The position numbers were made by a program, and so were the translations under genes. Shown one piece after another: positions 1 through 10,965 of a stretch of DNA of 64,000 nt. Below the pieces are notes generated by a model. It had not been told where the DNA came from. It worked only from the letters and a program-made list of their open reading frames with translations, and did no database searches. Numbering within the stretch: the first letter of the stretch is position 1; each line of letters starts with the position of its first letter. This DNA comes from Cephalotus follicularis (lineage: Eukaryota; Streptophyta; Magnoliopsida; Oxalidales; Cephalotaceae): the NCBI GenBank assembly GCA_001972305.1, contig BDDD01001671.1:163788-227787 (forward strand), read 5' to 3'.

Positions 1-2
1 TG

Positions 3-1106
3 GAGCTATCCAGACACTCACCATATCTGGTAGCTGATGATGTGAATAAGATAAGGAGGTTTTTGAAGGGTTTACGACCGGACCTTCGGTCGATGATTAG
101 GGCTATGGATCTGGGTACCTTTTCATAGGTCGCACAGAAGGCGAGGCTGCTTGAGAGCATATCTGGTGAGGACCGAGCAGAGAGGGCTCGGGTGCAGCAA
201 ATTAAACAGAACCCGAGAAGACCAGCTTCTTCGAAATGGCAAAGTGGTGGTTCTCCGAGTAAGTCATCGAAGAACAGATTTGGGCAGACTGCCACACTGA
301 GGACTCCTAGTCAGGGGAGTAATGCGGGAACCGGAGCTTGTTATCACTGTGGTCGGAAGGGCCACTTACAGAAGGATTGTTGGAGGATGAATGGGATATG
401 TTTGAGGTATGGAGCATCTGGCCATTCGATGAAGGACTGCCCGAAGAGTTCAGCTACAGCACCCACGGGGCCGGGGAACAGCAGTGGTGCGGCCGCGGGA
501 CCATCACAGAGGAGAGATACCGGCAAGGGCATCGCAAAAGGTAGAGTTTTTGTACTTGCTCAGACTGAGGTTCAAGAGTCGACTTCCGTTGTTGGAGGTA
601 CCCTGTATATATATGGTTATTCTGCTAGAGTACTGATGGATTCAGGTGCATCGCATTCATTCATATATGCACATTTTGCATCTTGCTTAGATGTCACCCC
701 TGACTGCTTGTCTTATACACTTGATGTGAGTATACCGACTGGGGCTTCTATGTATACTGACTCGGTATATAGGAGTTGTGAGATGTCTATGGCGGGCATC
801 CCTTTATATGCAGACCTAATTGTACTACCTATCCGTGACTTCGATGTGATATTGGGGATGGATTGGCTATCGGCGCACCGTGCTCGTATGGATTGTTACC
901 ACAAGACTGTGGATTTTCGTTTGTCCGACGGAACGACTTTTCAGTTCAAGGGAGACAAGGCATTCTCTACACCGATCATATCTTTTATCCGAGCATCGAG
1001 ATACTTGGAGAAGGGATGCGAGGGATATTTGGCTTATGTTATTGATAGAATGAAGGAGAAAGGCTTGAGCTTGGAGGAAATTCCAGTTGTGTGCTCCTAT
1101 CTCTAA
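3..1106 (+). pseudogene. gag-pro: Element T gag C-terminus and aspartic protease (broken)
   Basis: Gag packages element RNA and the protease matures the polyprotein. The reading frame opens in gag, meets a TAG at 126-128, and is then open from 192 to 1106. In that 304-residue stretch a normal CCHC zinc knuckle lies at residues 50-63 (CYHCGRKGHLQKDC). A second follows at 70-83, in which the second cysteine is tyrosine (CLRYGASGHSMKDC). The aspartic protease active site VLMDSGASHSF is near residue 147 and the family motif ILGMDWL near 221. After EIPVV the frame runs into a stop at 1104-1106, because the linker between protease and RT is deleted and RT continues in another frame from about 1090. 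It is a fossil: the start is outside the window and the frame is broken twice. Confidence 0.9.
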
Positions 1107-3396
1107 ATCACCTTATCGGATGGCTCCGGCTGAGTTGCGAGAGCTGAAGCTGCAGTTACAAGACCTGATTGATAAAGGTTTTGTAAGATCTAGTGTTTCT
1201 CCATGGGGTGCACCGGTACTGTTTGTCAAAAAGAAAGATGGGTCGATGAGGCTCTGCATCGACTACAGGATGTTGAACAAAGCAACTATGAAGATCAAGT
1301 ATCCTTTACCCCACATTGAGGATTTTTTTGATCAGTTGCAAGGAGCGAGAGTGTTCTCGAAGCTTGATCTGAGAACAGGATATCACCAGTTGAGGGTGAG
1401 GGAAGGAGATATCGAGAAAACTGCCTTCCGGACAAGATACGGTCACTATGAGTTCCTGGTGATGCCTTTTGGTGTTACCAATGCACCGGCTGCGTTAATG
1501 TCATTGATGAATGATGTGTTCCGACCGTACTTGGACCAGTTCGTCGTTGTGTTTATTGACGACGTACTTGTATACTTTAAAAGCGAGGAAGAGCAGGCTT
1601 CCCACCTGAGGTTGGCTCTACAGATTCTCCGAGAGCACCAACTATATGCCAAATTCAGTAAGTGTGAATTTTGGCTTGACCATGTGATCTTTCTTGGTCA
1701 CATAGTATCTGGAGAGGGTTTGGCGGTGGATCCGTCAAAGACAGAGGTGGTACGGGATTGGCCACAGCCGAGGAATGTGACGGAGGTACGCAATTTTCTT
1801 GGCTTGGCAGGATATTACAGAAGGTTTATTCAGAATTTCTCGAGAATAGGTGAGCCATTGACAAGACTGACCCAGAAGAAGACTTTGTTTGTCTGGGACG
1901 ATGATTGCGAAGCCAGTTTCCATGAGCTGAAGGATCGGTTGGTTTCCGCTCCTATTTTCGCATTACCTGAGGGTAATGAGGGCTTTACAGTTTATAGTGA
2001 TGCATCGGGTAAAGGCTTGGGGCGGAATCGAGAGAATCTGGACTCAGAGTCTGATTTTAGAATACATGATGATGGTATTATGAGATATCGGGGACGTGTA
2101 TGTATTCCGAGTGATCCAAGAGTGAAGGATGAACTACTCCGCGGGGCTCATAAATCCCTGTACAGTGTTCATCTTGGTAGCACCAAGATGTATCAAGATA
2201 TGAAGAAGACTTACTGGTGGCCCGGCATGAAATGCGAGATTGCAGAATATGTCGCAAAGTGTTTGACTTGCCAGAGGGTTAAGGCCGAGCACCAGAGACC
2301 TGCAGGACTGTTACAGTCATTACCGGTGGCTGAATGGAAATGGGAACACATCACGATGGACTTCGTTTCTGGATTTCCACTGACGAGGCATCGACATAAT
2401 GCAGTGTGGGTCATTGTTGATAGATTCACCAAATCAGCACACTTCTTGCCCACACATGTCACCGATTCTGCGAGCAAGTTGGCTCGGTTATATGTAAAGG
2501 AGATCGTGAGATTGCACGGTGTTCCAGTGAGCATCGTTTGTGATAGGGATTCGATCTTTACTTCCAACTTCTGGAAGAAATTCCAGACAGCCTTCGGAAC
2601 GAGATTGAACCTCAGTACTGCTTTCCACCCTCAGACAGATGGACAGTTGGAGCGTACCATCCAAACCTTGGAGGACATGCTTCGGGCTTGTGTGTTCGAT
2701 TTTGGCGGAACTTGGGAGGACCATATTCCTCTGATAGAATTTTCATATAACAATAGCTATCACTCAAGCATTTGTATGGCTCTGTATGAAGCACTGTATG
2801 GGAGAAGGTGTAGGTCACCTGTCTGTTGGGACGAGGTTGGGGAACAACCATTGCTTGGGTCGGATTTGGTGGAGGAGACTTCAGAGAAAGTCAAGTTCAT
2901 CAAAGAGAAGTTGCTAGCAGCGCAAAGTCGGCAAAAGAGCTACGTCGACAGTGTGAAGAGAAGACCTCTGGTCTTTAACGTGGGAGATCACGTGTTCCTG
3001 AAAGTATCACCGTGGAAGGGCGTGCAACGGTTTGGAAGGAAGGGAAAATTAGCTCCTCGCTACATTGGTCCTTTCAAAATTCTAGAGAGAGTTGGGGAGG
3101 TAGCCTATCAGCTTGCCTTACCTCCTGCACTGTCAAACGTGCACGACGTCTTCCACATATCTATGCTGAGGAGATATATCCCGGACCCGTCACATGTCCT
3201 GGATTATGATATTGTCCCTGTACAGGATGATCTATCTTGTGAGGAGTTACCTGTGCGAATTCTCGATCGGAAGGCGCAGACTTTGAGGAACCGAACCATT
3301 TCCATGGTCAAGGTTCAATGGCAGTTTCACAAACCTGATGAGGCAACTTGGGAGCTTGAGGAGGACATCCGAGAACGCTACCCGCACTTGTTCTAG
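1087..3396 (+). pseudogene. pol: Element T pol: RT, remnant RNase H, integrase, chromodomain-like tail
   Basis: This open frame of 769 codons holds RT ([10 protein letters not shown] near the start, FIDDVLVY at about residues 156-163). The start of RNase H ([10 protein letters not shown], about 302-311) is followed at once by sequence lying just before integrase, so most of RNase H is missing in an in-frame deletion near position 2020. Integrase is complete: HHCC zinc domain ([10 protein letters not shown] ... CLTCQ), the catalytic aspartates in MDF and CDRD, and the glutamate in QLERT. The C-terminus ends [18 protein letters not shown], a chromodomain-like tail thought to bind histone marks and steer insertion. 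The long open frame suggests a fairly young insertion, but without RNase H and the protease-RT linker it cannot have moved in this form. Confidence 0.92.
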
Positions 3397-3427
3397 TATT
3401 GTGTTAATTTCGAGGACGAAATTTCTT

Positions 3428-3441
3428 GAAGGAGGGGTGGA
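3428..3441 (+). promoter_or_regulatory. Polypurine tract of element T
   Basis: GAAGGAGGGGTGGA lies directly before the LTR TG. It is the usual primer site for plus-strand DNA synthesis. Upstream is the block GAGGACGAAATTTC, which recurs between pol and the purine tract in the other chromoviruses of this window. Confidence 0.8.
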
Positions 3442-3612
3442 TGTAACGCCCGGTATTTTCCTGAATGTAATATTTCAATTTATGATGTAATCATTTGACT
3501 TGATTAATGAGAATGTTAAGTTTTGACCTCAAAAGATGCTTACAAACCCTACTTATGACTTTGGAGATGGAATGTGTGTTACAAAGCTTGAAACGACACT
3601 GTTTTGGGCCAA

Positions 3613-3757
3613 AGACATCGACGTCTTTGGAAAGACGTCGACGCCTTTGGGGAGTGAGGTACACGTGAATGAACGTCGACATGGAGAGAAGGCATCGACA
3701 CCTTCTTACAAAAATGGAGAAGACATCGACGTCTAAGGAAAGACGTCGACGCCTTTG
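3613..3757. repeat. GTCGAC-core palindrome cluster in the T LTR (cluster 1)
   Basis: About seven units such as GACATCGACGTC, GACGTCGACGCC and GGCATCGACACC are spaced irregularly, often in pairs with AAGA/TTTGG flanks. The arms stay roughly complementary around a TCGA core. This cluster starts about 170 bp into the LTR. Confidence 0.75.
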
Positions 3758-4519
3758 TAATGAATGGCTACCACGTTCTTCGTCGGCAGAGTAACATGTC
3801 AGGGGATTTGTTTGGGGGCTTTACCAGATGCCTTTGCAAGTGCATTATGACGTGTTGGACATGTCGGTGTATTGCCAGGAATACTAAAACCTGCCCATCA
3901 CCTGGAACATGCAAAGGATATACAACCTAACATGCAACCTGCAAAAGGAAGAATAGAAAACAAAAAGAAATGCAGAAAGAAGGAAAGTGGGAGAGATCTC
4001 GGGGGTGGCTTGTTAAGTGTCAGCAGAAGGATGTTTGAGGGAGCCATCTGCATAAGAATATCCCTCCCCACTTCTCTCTCTTTTTTTAAAACACCAGAAG
4101 AAAGAGAAGAAAGAAAACAGTGAGTGTGTGTGTGTGCGTGTGCCATTTTTGAGCAAGGGAGCTTGGAGCTTGCACACCAACTGCTAGGACGATCCAGGGA
4201 GCTTCCAAGCCATACCTGGGGACTCAAGTGACTTCGTGGAATACTTAAAGAGGTGGACTTTCCAATTCCTAACTTGGAACAATAAGGTAGGGGAAAGTGA
4301 TGGATTTATATATGCATTTTGAGTTCTAAGTTAATGAATAGCATGGTGAATTGCATGTTAATGATTGAATCGAGATTCTGGACTCGTTGTAGTGTTACTG
4401 TGATACACTGAGTAAATCTTGCATGTATGATTACATGAACACGTGAGTTGATTTTGTAAAAGATGGATTCGATAATGGCTTGGTATGTTAAAACTGTGAA
4501 AAAGAAGTTCTGGTGTGAA

Positions 4520-4865
4520 GAAGACATCGACGTCTAAGTGAAGACGTCGACGCCTTCTGGTGAAAACATGAAAGACATCGATGTCTTGTTATTGACATCG
4601 ACGCCTTTTCTGGAAAAATCATGGAACTGTAATGTTCATTTCAGATGGCCATTTTAGCCACTTGGAAATCACCTGTTGATTCTGATTTGATGTTCTGGTT
4701 ATGTTGTTGTTAACCAGTAGCATTCCTTTCACGTTTAGAGAGTGATATTCGATTACATGAGGGATTAATAGGTCGGATTTCACCCTCCCGAACCAGGACT
4801 CGAGTACTGATACTCTCTGGTATGATAAAGACGTCGACGCCTTGATGATGACATCGACGCCTTTT
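4520..4865. repeat. GTCGAC-core palindrome clusters in the T LTR (clusters 2 and 3)
   Basis: Paired units (GACATCGACGTC with GACGTCGACGCC, and GACATCGACGCC) occur at about 4524-4610 and 4828-4865. They are the same units as in cluster 1, now about 1.08-1.42 kb from the LTR start. Confidence 0.7.
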
Positions 4866-5349
4866 CCCCTGTTCAGAAGGATTTCGCTTGAATGGAACCC
4901 GTTAGACCCGAAACGACCCTAGGGACGAACCTAGATACATTATGAGCATATGTTTGCATTTTACTATGATTTGCATTATGGTTGCTTTCCTGAAAGTGTT
5001 AAACCATTTTGAAAAGCTTGCATGATTATTATGACCTTTTGAGTACGAAAGTGTATATTTGTCAACATATGAAATTATATATTTTCGAAATGATTGGGGA
5101 AGTATTTCCAATGACAGAGAAGTGTTTTAAAGGTTCAATTATGAAACCAAATGAAATTTGCGAAAATGTATGAATTGGGAATGTATATATTTTCGAAATG
5201 ATTGGGGAAGTATTTCCAAAGACAAGAGAAATGTATCGTTTTAAGTTTATGAATTATTACAACCTGTGAACGGAAAAGTATATTTAAAACAAATATATTT
5301 GATCAAGTAATTATATGTAATTGCTTGACTTGTACTGTGAAATGTTTGT

Positions 5350-5512
5350 GCTTGTTGATTATTGGCCATCGTGCTAATAACTTATGGATTATTGGCCATC
5401 GTGCCAATAACTTGTTGATTATTAGCCACCGTGCTAATAACTTGTTGATTACTTAGCCACTGTGCTAGTAACTTGCTGTTGGTTTAGTCACGGTGCTAAA
5501 CAACTTATCGGG
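5350..5512 (+). repeat. 33-bp tandem repeat in the T LTR
   Basis: About five degenerate units read TTGATTATTGGCCATCGTGC followed by TAATAACTTG. Unit sequence drifts steadily to the right. The solo LTR of the same family has quite different tandem repeats in the corresponding area, so this part of the LTR evolves quickly. Confidence 0.8.
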
Positions 5513-6192
5513 GACTTGCTCCAAAACCGTTGGGATGGAGTAAGAGTGCATGAAGTTGGGGCCAAGAGGTGGCGACGGTCAAGACGACTGGTTTGTCTGG
5601 TTCCTTTTTGGGAACATATTTACTGCTTGTGTTGATATAACTTATGAGTTATACCTGTATTATGAGCATGCATATATTTTTAAACAAAGGTATACTTATT
5701 GAGAAATTACATGTCATGGCTCATCATTATGCATTCATTCATGACACTCCTTATCTTATGAAACGAACTGTATTTTATGAGTTTATTCACTTAGCCGAGT
5801 GAGGACAAAGGCTAACCCCTACTGTAACAGATTGATGGAGTGGTCTTAACATGGAGCATGCACGGAGTTTTAAAGAGAAGACTTGTTATTTCTCTTAATT
5901 ATGTATTTGGATTATGGATCATGTTATTCGGATTTTGTAACCTTGGGTAATTGTTATCTAGTATTGTATCAATTTCACGCTCCGTTTTGAGCGATCAACA
6001 GTTACGTTTGGTTTATCGGAAATCACGTAGTATGGGATGCGTGATGTGTTTTTATTTTCAGCTCATTTAAGTTATTGCTTCCGCTATTGAAGGTTTTAAA
6101 TTATTGGTATTTTTACATGAGCTGGATTATCGTAGGTTGATTGCCTTATCACTTTATATGTTGTTATATGTTGTGAAAGACGGGGTGTGACA

Positions 6193-7586
6193 CCTGTCAC
6201 CTCTTGTTTTCATATTTTCTCATCCGTTTGCTTTTCTGATTAATCCAGGTCTGTTTTAAACACTGTTATGATTCTGATTTATGCCCACAACGATTTTCAG
6301 ACTCTCATATGAATATTTTATATTGTATAGATTATTGTGCTTCGTGGGATAGTTAGAATTTATCGGTTATTCGTAAGCTAATCTGTGATTGCATAAGGTA
6401 CGGATAATTCTCTTCTTGGACATCTGATTTATTTGAAATAAATCTAGTTTTATGAATATATCCCTTTCGGTGTATGATTCTGTTATGTTTTGAATTTTGA
6501 AGATAAAGTCACTTGATATTTTGTGAGATAAATATTCTGACTTTATAAATTCAGCTATGATATGTTTACGATGCGTTATGAAATCACCTCTTTATTGTGA
6601 TATTAAATGAGTTGATTTTTCCGTTTATGAAATCATGTGTTATATCGTTTGATAACGATTTAAGAATATGTTTTGGAAAACCGTTTCTTATGTGTTTTAA
6701 ATTGATTATGATAAAATAAATGTTTTGAAATGGTGAAGTACTGAGCTTTTGTACCCACCTATGGGGCGTACCATAGGCATGTCTACGGCCTGGCACGGGG
6801 ACATGACACTTTCCGTAACGGTGTGATTAGTTTACGGCATCTCTCTGTGATATCCTTGGATAGGATTTGTGATAGAGCCGTATGGATCGATCCTAGTTAT
6901 ATGTTATGTGATATGTTATGTGATATGTTATGATATGGGAATTGTTTGTGTAGTGCCGTACACTTCCATTCTATTTGGCAATGTGGATGTCGCGAATCCC
7001 TTGCTACTATGTGTTTCTGATATGTGATATGTTATGATGCTCAATTATGGAACCTTATGTTTTAAAAAGGTATGCTTATGTTTTTGCAAATTATGAATTT
7101 GGTTTAGACGAAAATGCTGAGGCAATTTACAAAGAATGTTTAAACTTATTATTGCTTACGATTTCTGTTTTTGAAGTAACTTCTGAAATCTTACTACTTT
7201 TAGATCATCATTTATTGTTTTACATTCTATATTCGTACTGAGGTTTGCTCAGCCACGTTTTTATTTCCATGCGGCAGGTTATCAGGAGCAACGGGGCAAT
7301 ATGTGATGAGAGTGTTCACCTAAGTTGAGGATCATCTAGGAGATTGATCCTACTATGCTATGATGTCTTATGGTCATGTTGGGACTAGTTTTATGAACAA
7401 TATGATAGTTTCAGTTATGTCTTTTGGTTTATGTTTAAGTTTTCAGACTATATTTAGTTTCATCTTTGTTATCAGTTTATATTTCTGACTATCACGTTTT
7501 AATAAAGATTTGCTTGATAGGCTGTTATATTTTGTTGAGTTATGTTATGTATCATGTAAGGGCTCCCACCTTTCGGGGATGTTACA
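6193..7586 (+). repeat. 3' half of a plus-strand gypsy LTR cut by element T
   Basis: The sequence matches the reverse complement of the G 5' LTR (45516-48210), including the block around ggcgtaccataggcatgtc and the end GGGGATGTTACA. It starts mid-LTR, at the point where the G copy reads gtcctgtaaat, so T's target here was probably cctgt. No coding sequence or primer site follows. It is most simply a solo LTR that entered element E's own LTR, because E's LTR resumes at 7587 and lacks its outer end. Confidence 0.75.
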
Positions 7587-9113
7587 ATAACCATAACATT
7601 ACTAAAGAAACCAACTTCTATATGTCCTCAAGCCAAAGGTGTTTCTCTCATCACACTTGCCCCTGATGTCCCTGAAAACCTGTCGCATGAAAAACAAAAA
7701 TGCAGCTGAGCAAACCTCAGTACAGATATAGAATAATAAAACAGTTTACGAACAAAACAGTTTACAAAACAAAGCAGTATGAATCTTTTACAAAAACAGA
7801 ACAATTCATAAATAAAACGAATTTCTGCAATTTAAATGGCATTCATGTCAAACATATATATTTATAAGTTCTCAAACTTTCATAAAGTAGATATACGGTT
7901 TCTTTCATATATGTTTCCAAAACTTTTTCATAACGGTGGTTCATACTGAGATATGCACATACGGTTTAAATTCTTATATATATATATATATATGCAAGGG
8001 ATCCTGCAGAATCCACATGCCCGACGAAACGACATATACGACACTACACAATCAATTCCCATATCCAAATAGAACAAATATCCTAGGGCCGACCCATATG
8101 CCTCTATTCGAAATATCACACTCAGGTGACCAAAAATTGGATCCCTAATACTATTCACAGGATATCAAAACAGTGAGAGACACCGTAAACTAATCACACC
8201 GCTACGGATAGTGTCACGTCCCCATGCCAGGCCTACGACATGCCTATGGTACCCCCATAGGTGGTTCGGTTATATTCTCGGTATCAACAATTTCAAATTA
8301 ATGACTTTATCAAAAATCATTTCAAAATATTCATTTACTCCAAAACCAATTCAAAACATATATAAGGTGTTTTTCTGAACATATCCGAAATAATTATCAT
8401 ATCCTATTAATAAAAGTCAACATAATTTTACAATCGAAAATCAAAATCATTTAATTCCACAATAATTAAAAGAGATGATAACAGTAATAATCTGTATTTA
8501 TTTCATACAAATCAAAATATGAAAATCAAAACGAAGAGTCCGTACTTTACTCATAAAAACATAAATGTGATTTCTTCCAATAAAATCGAAGGAATATGAC
8601 TAAGAACGAAAAATAAAATCCATATTTTATTCACTCAAAGCAAAATTGAATTTATTTCAATAAAATCAAGAAGATAACCAAGAACAAGAAAATCCGTACT
8701 AAAAGCAAAACTGAATTCATCTCAATAAGATCGAAGGAAAAATCCAAGAATGAAGAGTAAATCCGTACTTTATTCATAAAAACATAAATATGAAAATCCA
8801 AACAAAAGATTGGTACATTATTCATAGAATAATGTTTAAAACAATAGAGATATCAAGAAACGAAACATCCATACTCACTCAAATTTATTCTCTAACCAAA
8901 TCAATATTAGAGTATCAAGGAAAGAATTATCCATACCTTAGCCGCTCAAATCTAAACAATCACAAGAATGAATCAAAAGCACAGGCGGAATCACTCTAAC
9001 TTTCACCACATATGTTTTGGAACCCTAAACAGACAAACCCAATTTTAGTTACAACTTGATAGGCGCTGATTACCAAAATTCCAGACGAAAGCGTCAACGT
9101 TTACGTCAAAAGC
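7587..9113 (-). repeat. Element E 3' LTR, segment 1 (outer part)
   Basis: It is the same sequence as 27480-28590, with the block gctgagcaaacctcagtac and the cluster around gcctatggtacccccatag. On the minus strand it is the 3' half of the LTR. The outermost 200 bp or so are absent, and should lie left of the window beyond the LTR in which T sits. It ends at 9113, where the solo LTR begins, inside the palindrome AAGC/GTCGAC. I see no gene. Confidence 0.8.
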
Positions 9114-9699
9114 TGTCACACCCCACTTCCATAGCATAACATTTAGGTCATGGCAATCAACATATATTCATCATATTGCCAAATACGAATAAATTAAAAC
9201 CTTTCAACACATAATATCTTTGTGGAAGCATATGAATCATAAGCTGAAACCACACGTATCATGCATCCCATACTACATGATACTAGCATTCATCACCTTA
9301 TAACCATTGTCAATTGCCCTCAAACGGAGCGTGATCTGATATTCGATCAGTTACATTAAAACACCAATACAGTAATCCCAAAAGTAAACACTTCTCAAGG
9401 TAAATACAACATAAGGACAATTCATTATTACAACGACTAACTTAAACATTCCTCGAAGGAAAACACAATTTAAACTTCACTTTGCTACCCAAAGCCCAAC
9501 GGTGACAATCCGCTGCATCAACCTGAAATGTAGAGGGTTAGCCTTTGTCCTCACTCGGCTAAGTAGAGAAAATATAAATACAATTCGTGGATAATGAGAA
9601 TGAATGTCATGTAATGAATGCATTCATGATGCGATACTATATATATACAATATGTATGTGTATGTGTATATCGATCAATAATTGAGCAACCATGCCAAG

Positions 9700-9905
9700 T
9701 GGCTACAACCATGCAACCCATCAAGTCACAATGGACCAATCAATCCAATCAGTCATGTCACATCGGACAACCAATCTATCAATTATGTCACATCGGACAC
9801 AATATCTATCAATCGTGTCACAACAGACACACAATCCATCAAGCATGTCACATCGGACACACAATCCATCAATCATGTCACAAAGGACCAATCAACCCAA
9901 TCCAA
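9700..9905 (-). repeat. Short tandem repeat in the solo T-family LTR
   Basis: Units of about 24-30 bp, of the form CATGTCACATCGGACACAC with AATCCATCAA, repeat about seven times with drift. Confidence 0.8.
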
Positions 9906-9944
9906 GTTCAATATCTACCACCCGAAGGTTGGTAGTATCTCATA

Positions 9945-10372
9945 TCGATGCTCACCGGCACGTAGGCGGGGAAAGCTCGATCAAACAATTGATGCTAACC
10001 GGCACATGGGCGGGGGAAAGCTCAATCAACCAATCAACCAAACACGTCCAAAGGACCAACCCCTACGAAGCGACGCTAACCATCCTAGACCAGAAAAGCT
10101 CACAGCTATCTGGCCCCAAGCTGGGAAAGCTCGCCCTATGTCAATACTAACCGTCCAAGGCTAGGAAAGCTCACAGGCTAACCGGCACATGGCTGGGAAT
10201 AGCTCGACCATCCATCAATGATGCTAACCGGCCCTGAGCTAGGACAGCACACAGCTAACCTTCTCATGGTTCTTGGAAAGCTCAAACAATCCAATGATGC
10301 TAACCGGCCCCGAGCTAGGAAAGCGCGTAGCTAACTGTCCCGTGGTGCTAGGAAAGCTCAACAATCAATCAA
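9945..10372 (-). repeat. Second tandem repeat in the solo T-family LTR
   Basis: Units contain GCTAACCGGCACATGG, then gctaggaaagctca and caatcaatc, at irregular periods of about 40-60 bp. Some units are shortened. The tract adjoins the previous one and has the same CAATCAATC filler, so the two may have grown from one source. Confidence 0.7.
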
Positions 10373-10734
10373 TCCAGTCAATTATGTTTCAAGTAGTCTA
10401 TATTTTCTTAAACGCTTGAAATCATATTTATACATATAGATGTATACAAAACTATCCTTTCCAAAACCCCCCATCAAGTAATTCATGTAAAATAAAGTAC
10501 TTGCCAAAACATATGTATTCAAAATATGTATTCATCTTTTGAAACCCCGTTTCAATCTTTGAAACATAATATTTCGTACAAACATTGGCCGTAATGACCG
10601 AAATCACAGTTATCTACAATGTTAAAACACTTTAGAAATCATACACATTAATTCCACAGTCAGGTCTATAGTACTATGCAATGCAGACATATGCTCAAAA
10701 TGCAAACGGGCTCTATTCGCATCAACGTCTCATC

Positions 10735-10965
10735 CCTTCGGCGTCGACACTCAAGGCAAGAACCATTAAGGGTCGGCGCTTATCCCCTCGGCGTCGACGC
10801 TTTGAGGTAGGAACCTCAGGCGTCAACACTACATGTGCCCATTCTCACACACAACGAATCATGGTGTTGATGTTTTCTCTAAGCGTCGACGTTTATCGCG
10901 AAAACATAACTCATTCTCCGTATAACAGTCCATAGCGTCGACGCTTCTTTCCTAAGCTTCGACGG
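10735..10965. repeat. GTCGAC-core palindromes in the solo T-family LTR
   Basis: Units such as GGCGTCGACGCTTTGAGG, GGCGTCGACACTC, AAGCGTCGACGTTT and AGCGTCGACGCTTC recur. The nearest relatives by arm sequence are the units of element E rather than those of the T LTR at 3442-6192. Confidence 0.7.

Larger units (their letters stand above)
1..6192 (+). mobile_element. Element T: Ty3/gypsy chromovirus, 3' part with 3' LTR
   Basis: The window opens inside gag. Gag-protease, RT, integrase and a chromodomain-like tail follow in gypsy order on the plus strand, then a purine tract and a TG...CA LTR of 2751 bp ending GGGGTGTGACA. The chromodomain-like tail and long LTR fit the Tekay lineage of plant chromoviruses (inference). 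The sequence right after the LTR (cctgt...) continues an unrelated plus-strand LTR, so T is inserted in that LTR. The other copy of the target duplication and T's 5' LTR must lie left of the window. Confidence 0.9.
3442..6192 (+). repeat. 3' LTR of element T, 2751 bp
   Basis: It begins TGTAACGCCCGG and ends GGGGTGTGACA. The solo LTR at 9114-12374 belongs to the same family in reverse orientation: both share the ends, the block around gagtgaggacaaaggctaa and the conserved tail. It contains three clusters of GTCGAC-type palindromes and a 33-bp tandem repeat. I see no gene in it. Confidence 0.88.

Noticed and set aside
9682-10164. Overlapping plus-strand open frames of 150-160 codons
   Set aside because: They run across tandem repeats in a solo LTR; all three frames are open because the repeat lacks stops. 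No known protein domain is visible.
9700-10372. CRISPR-like spacing of repeats
   Set aside because: The units are degenerate, spacers repeat too, and the setting is a plant LTR; it is a minisatellite.
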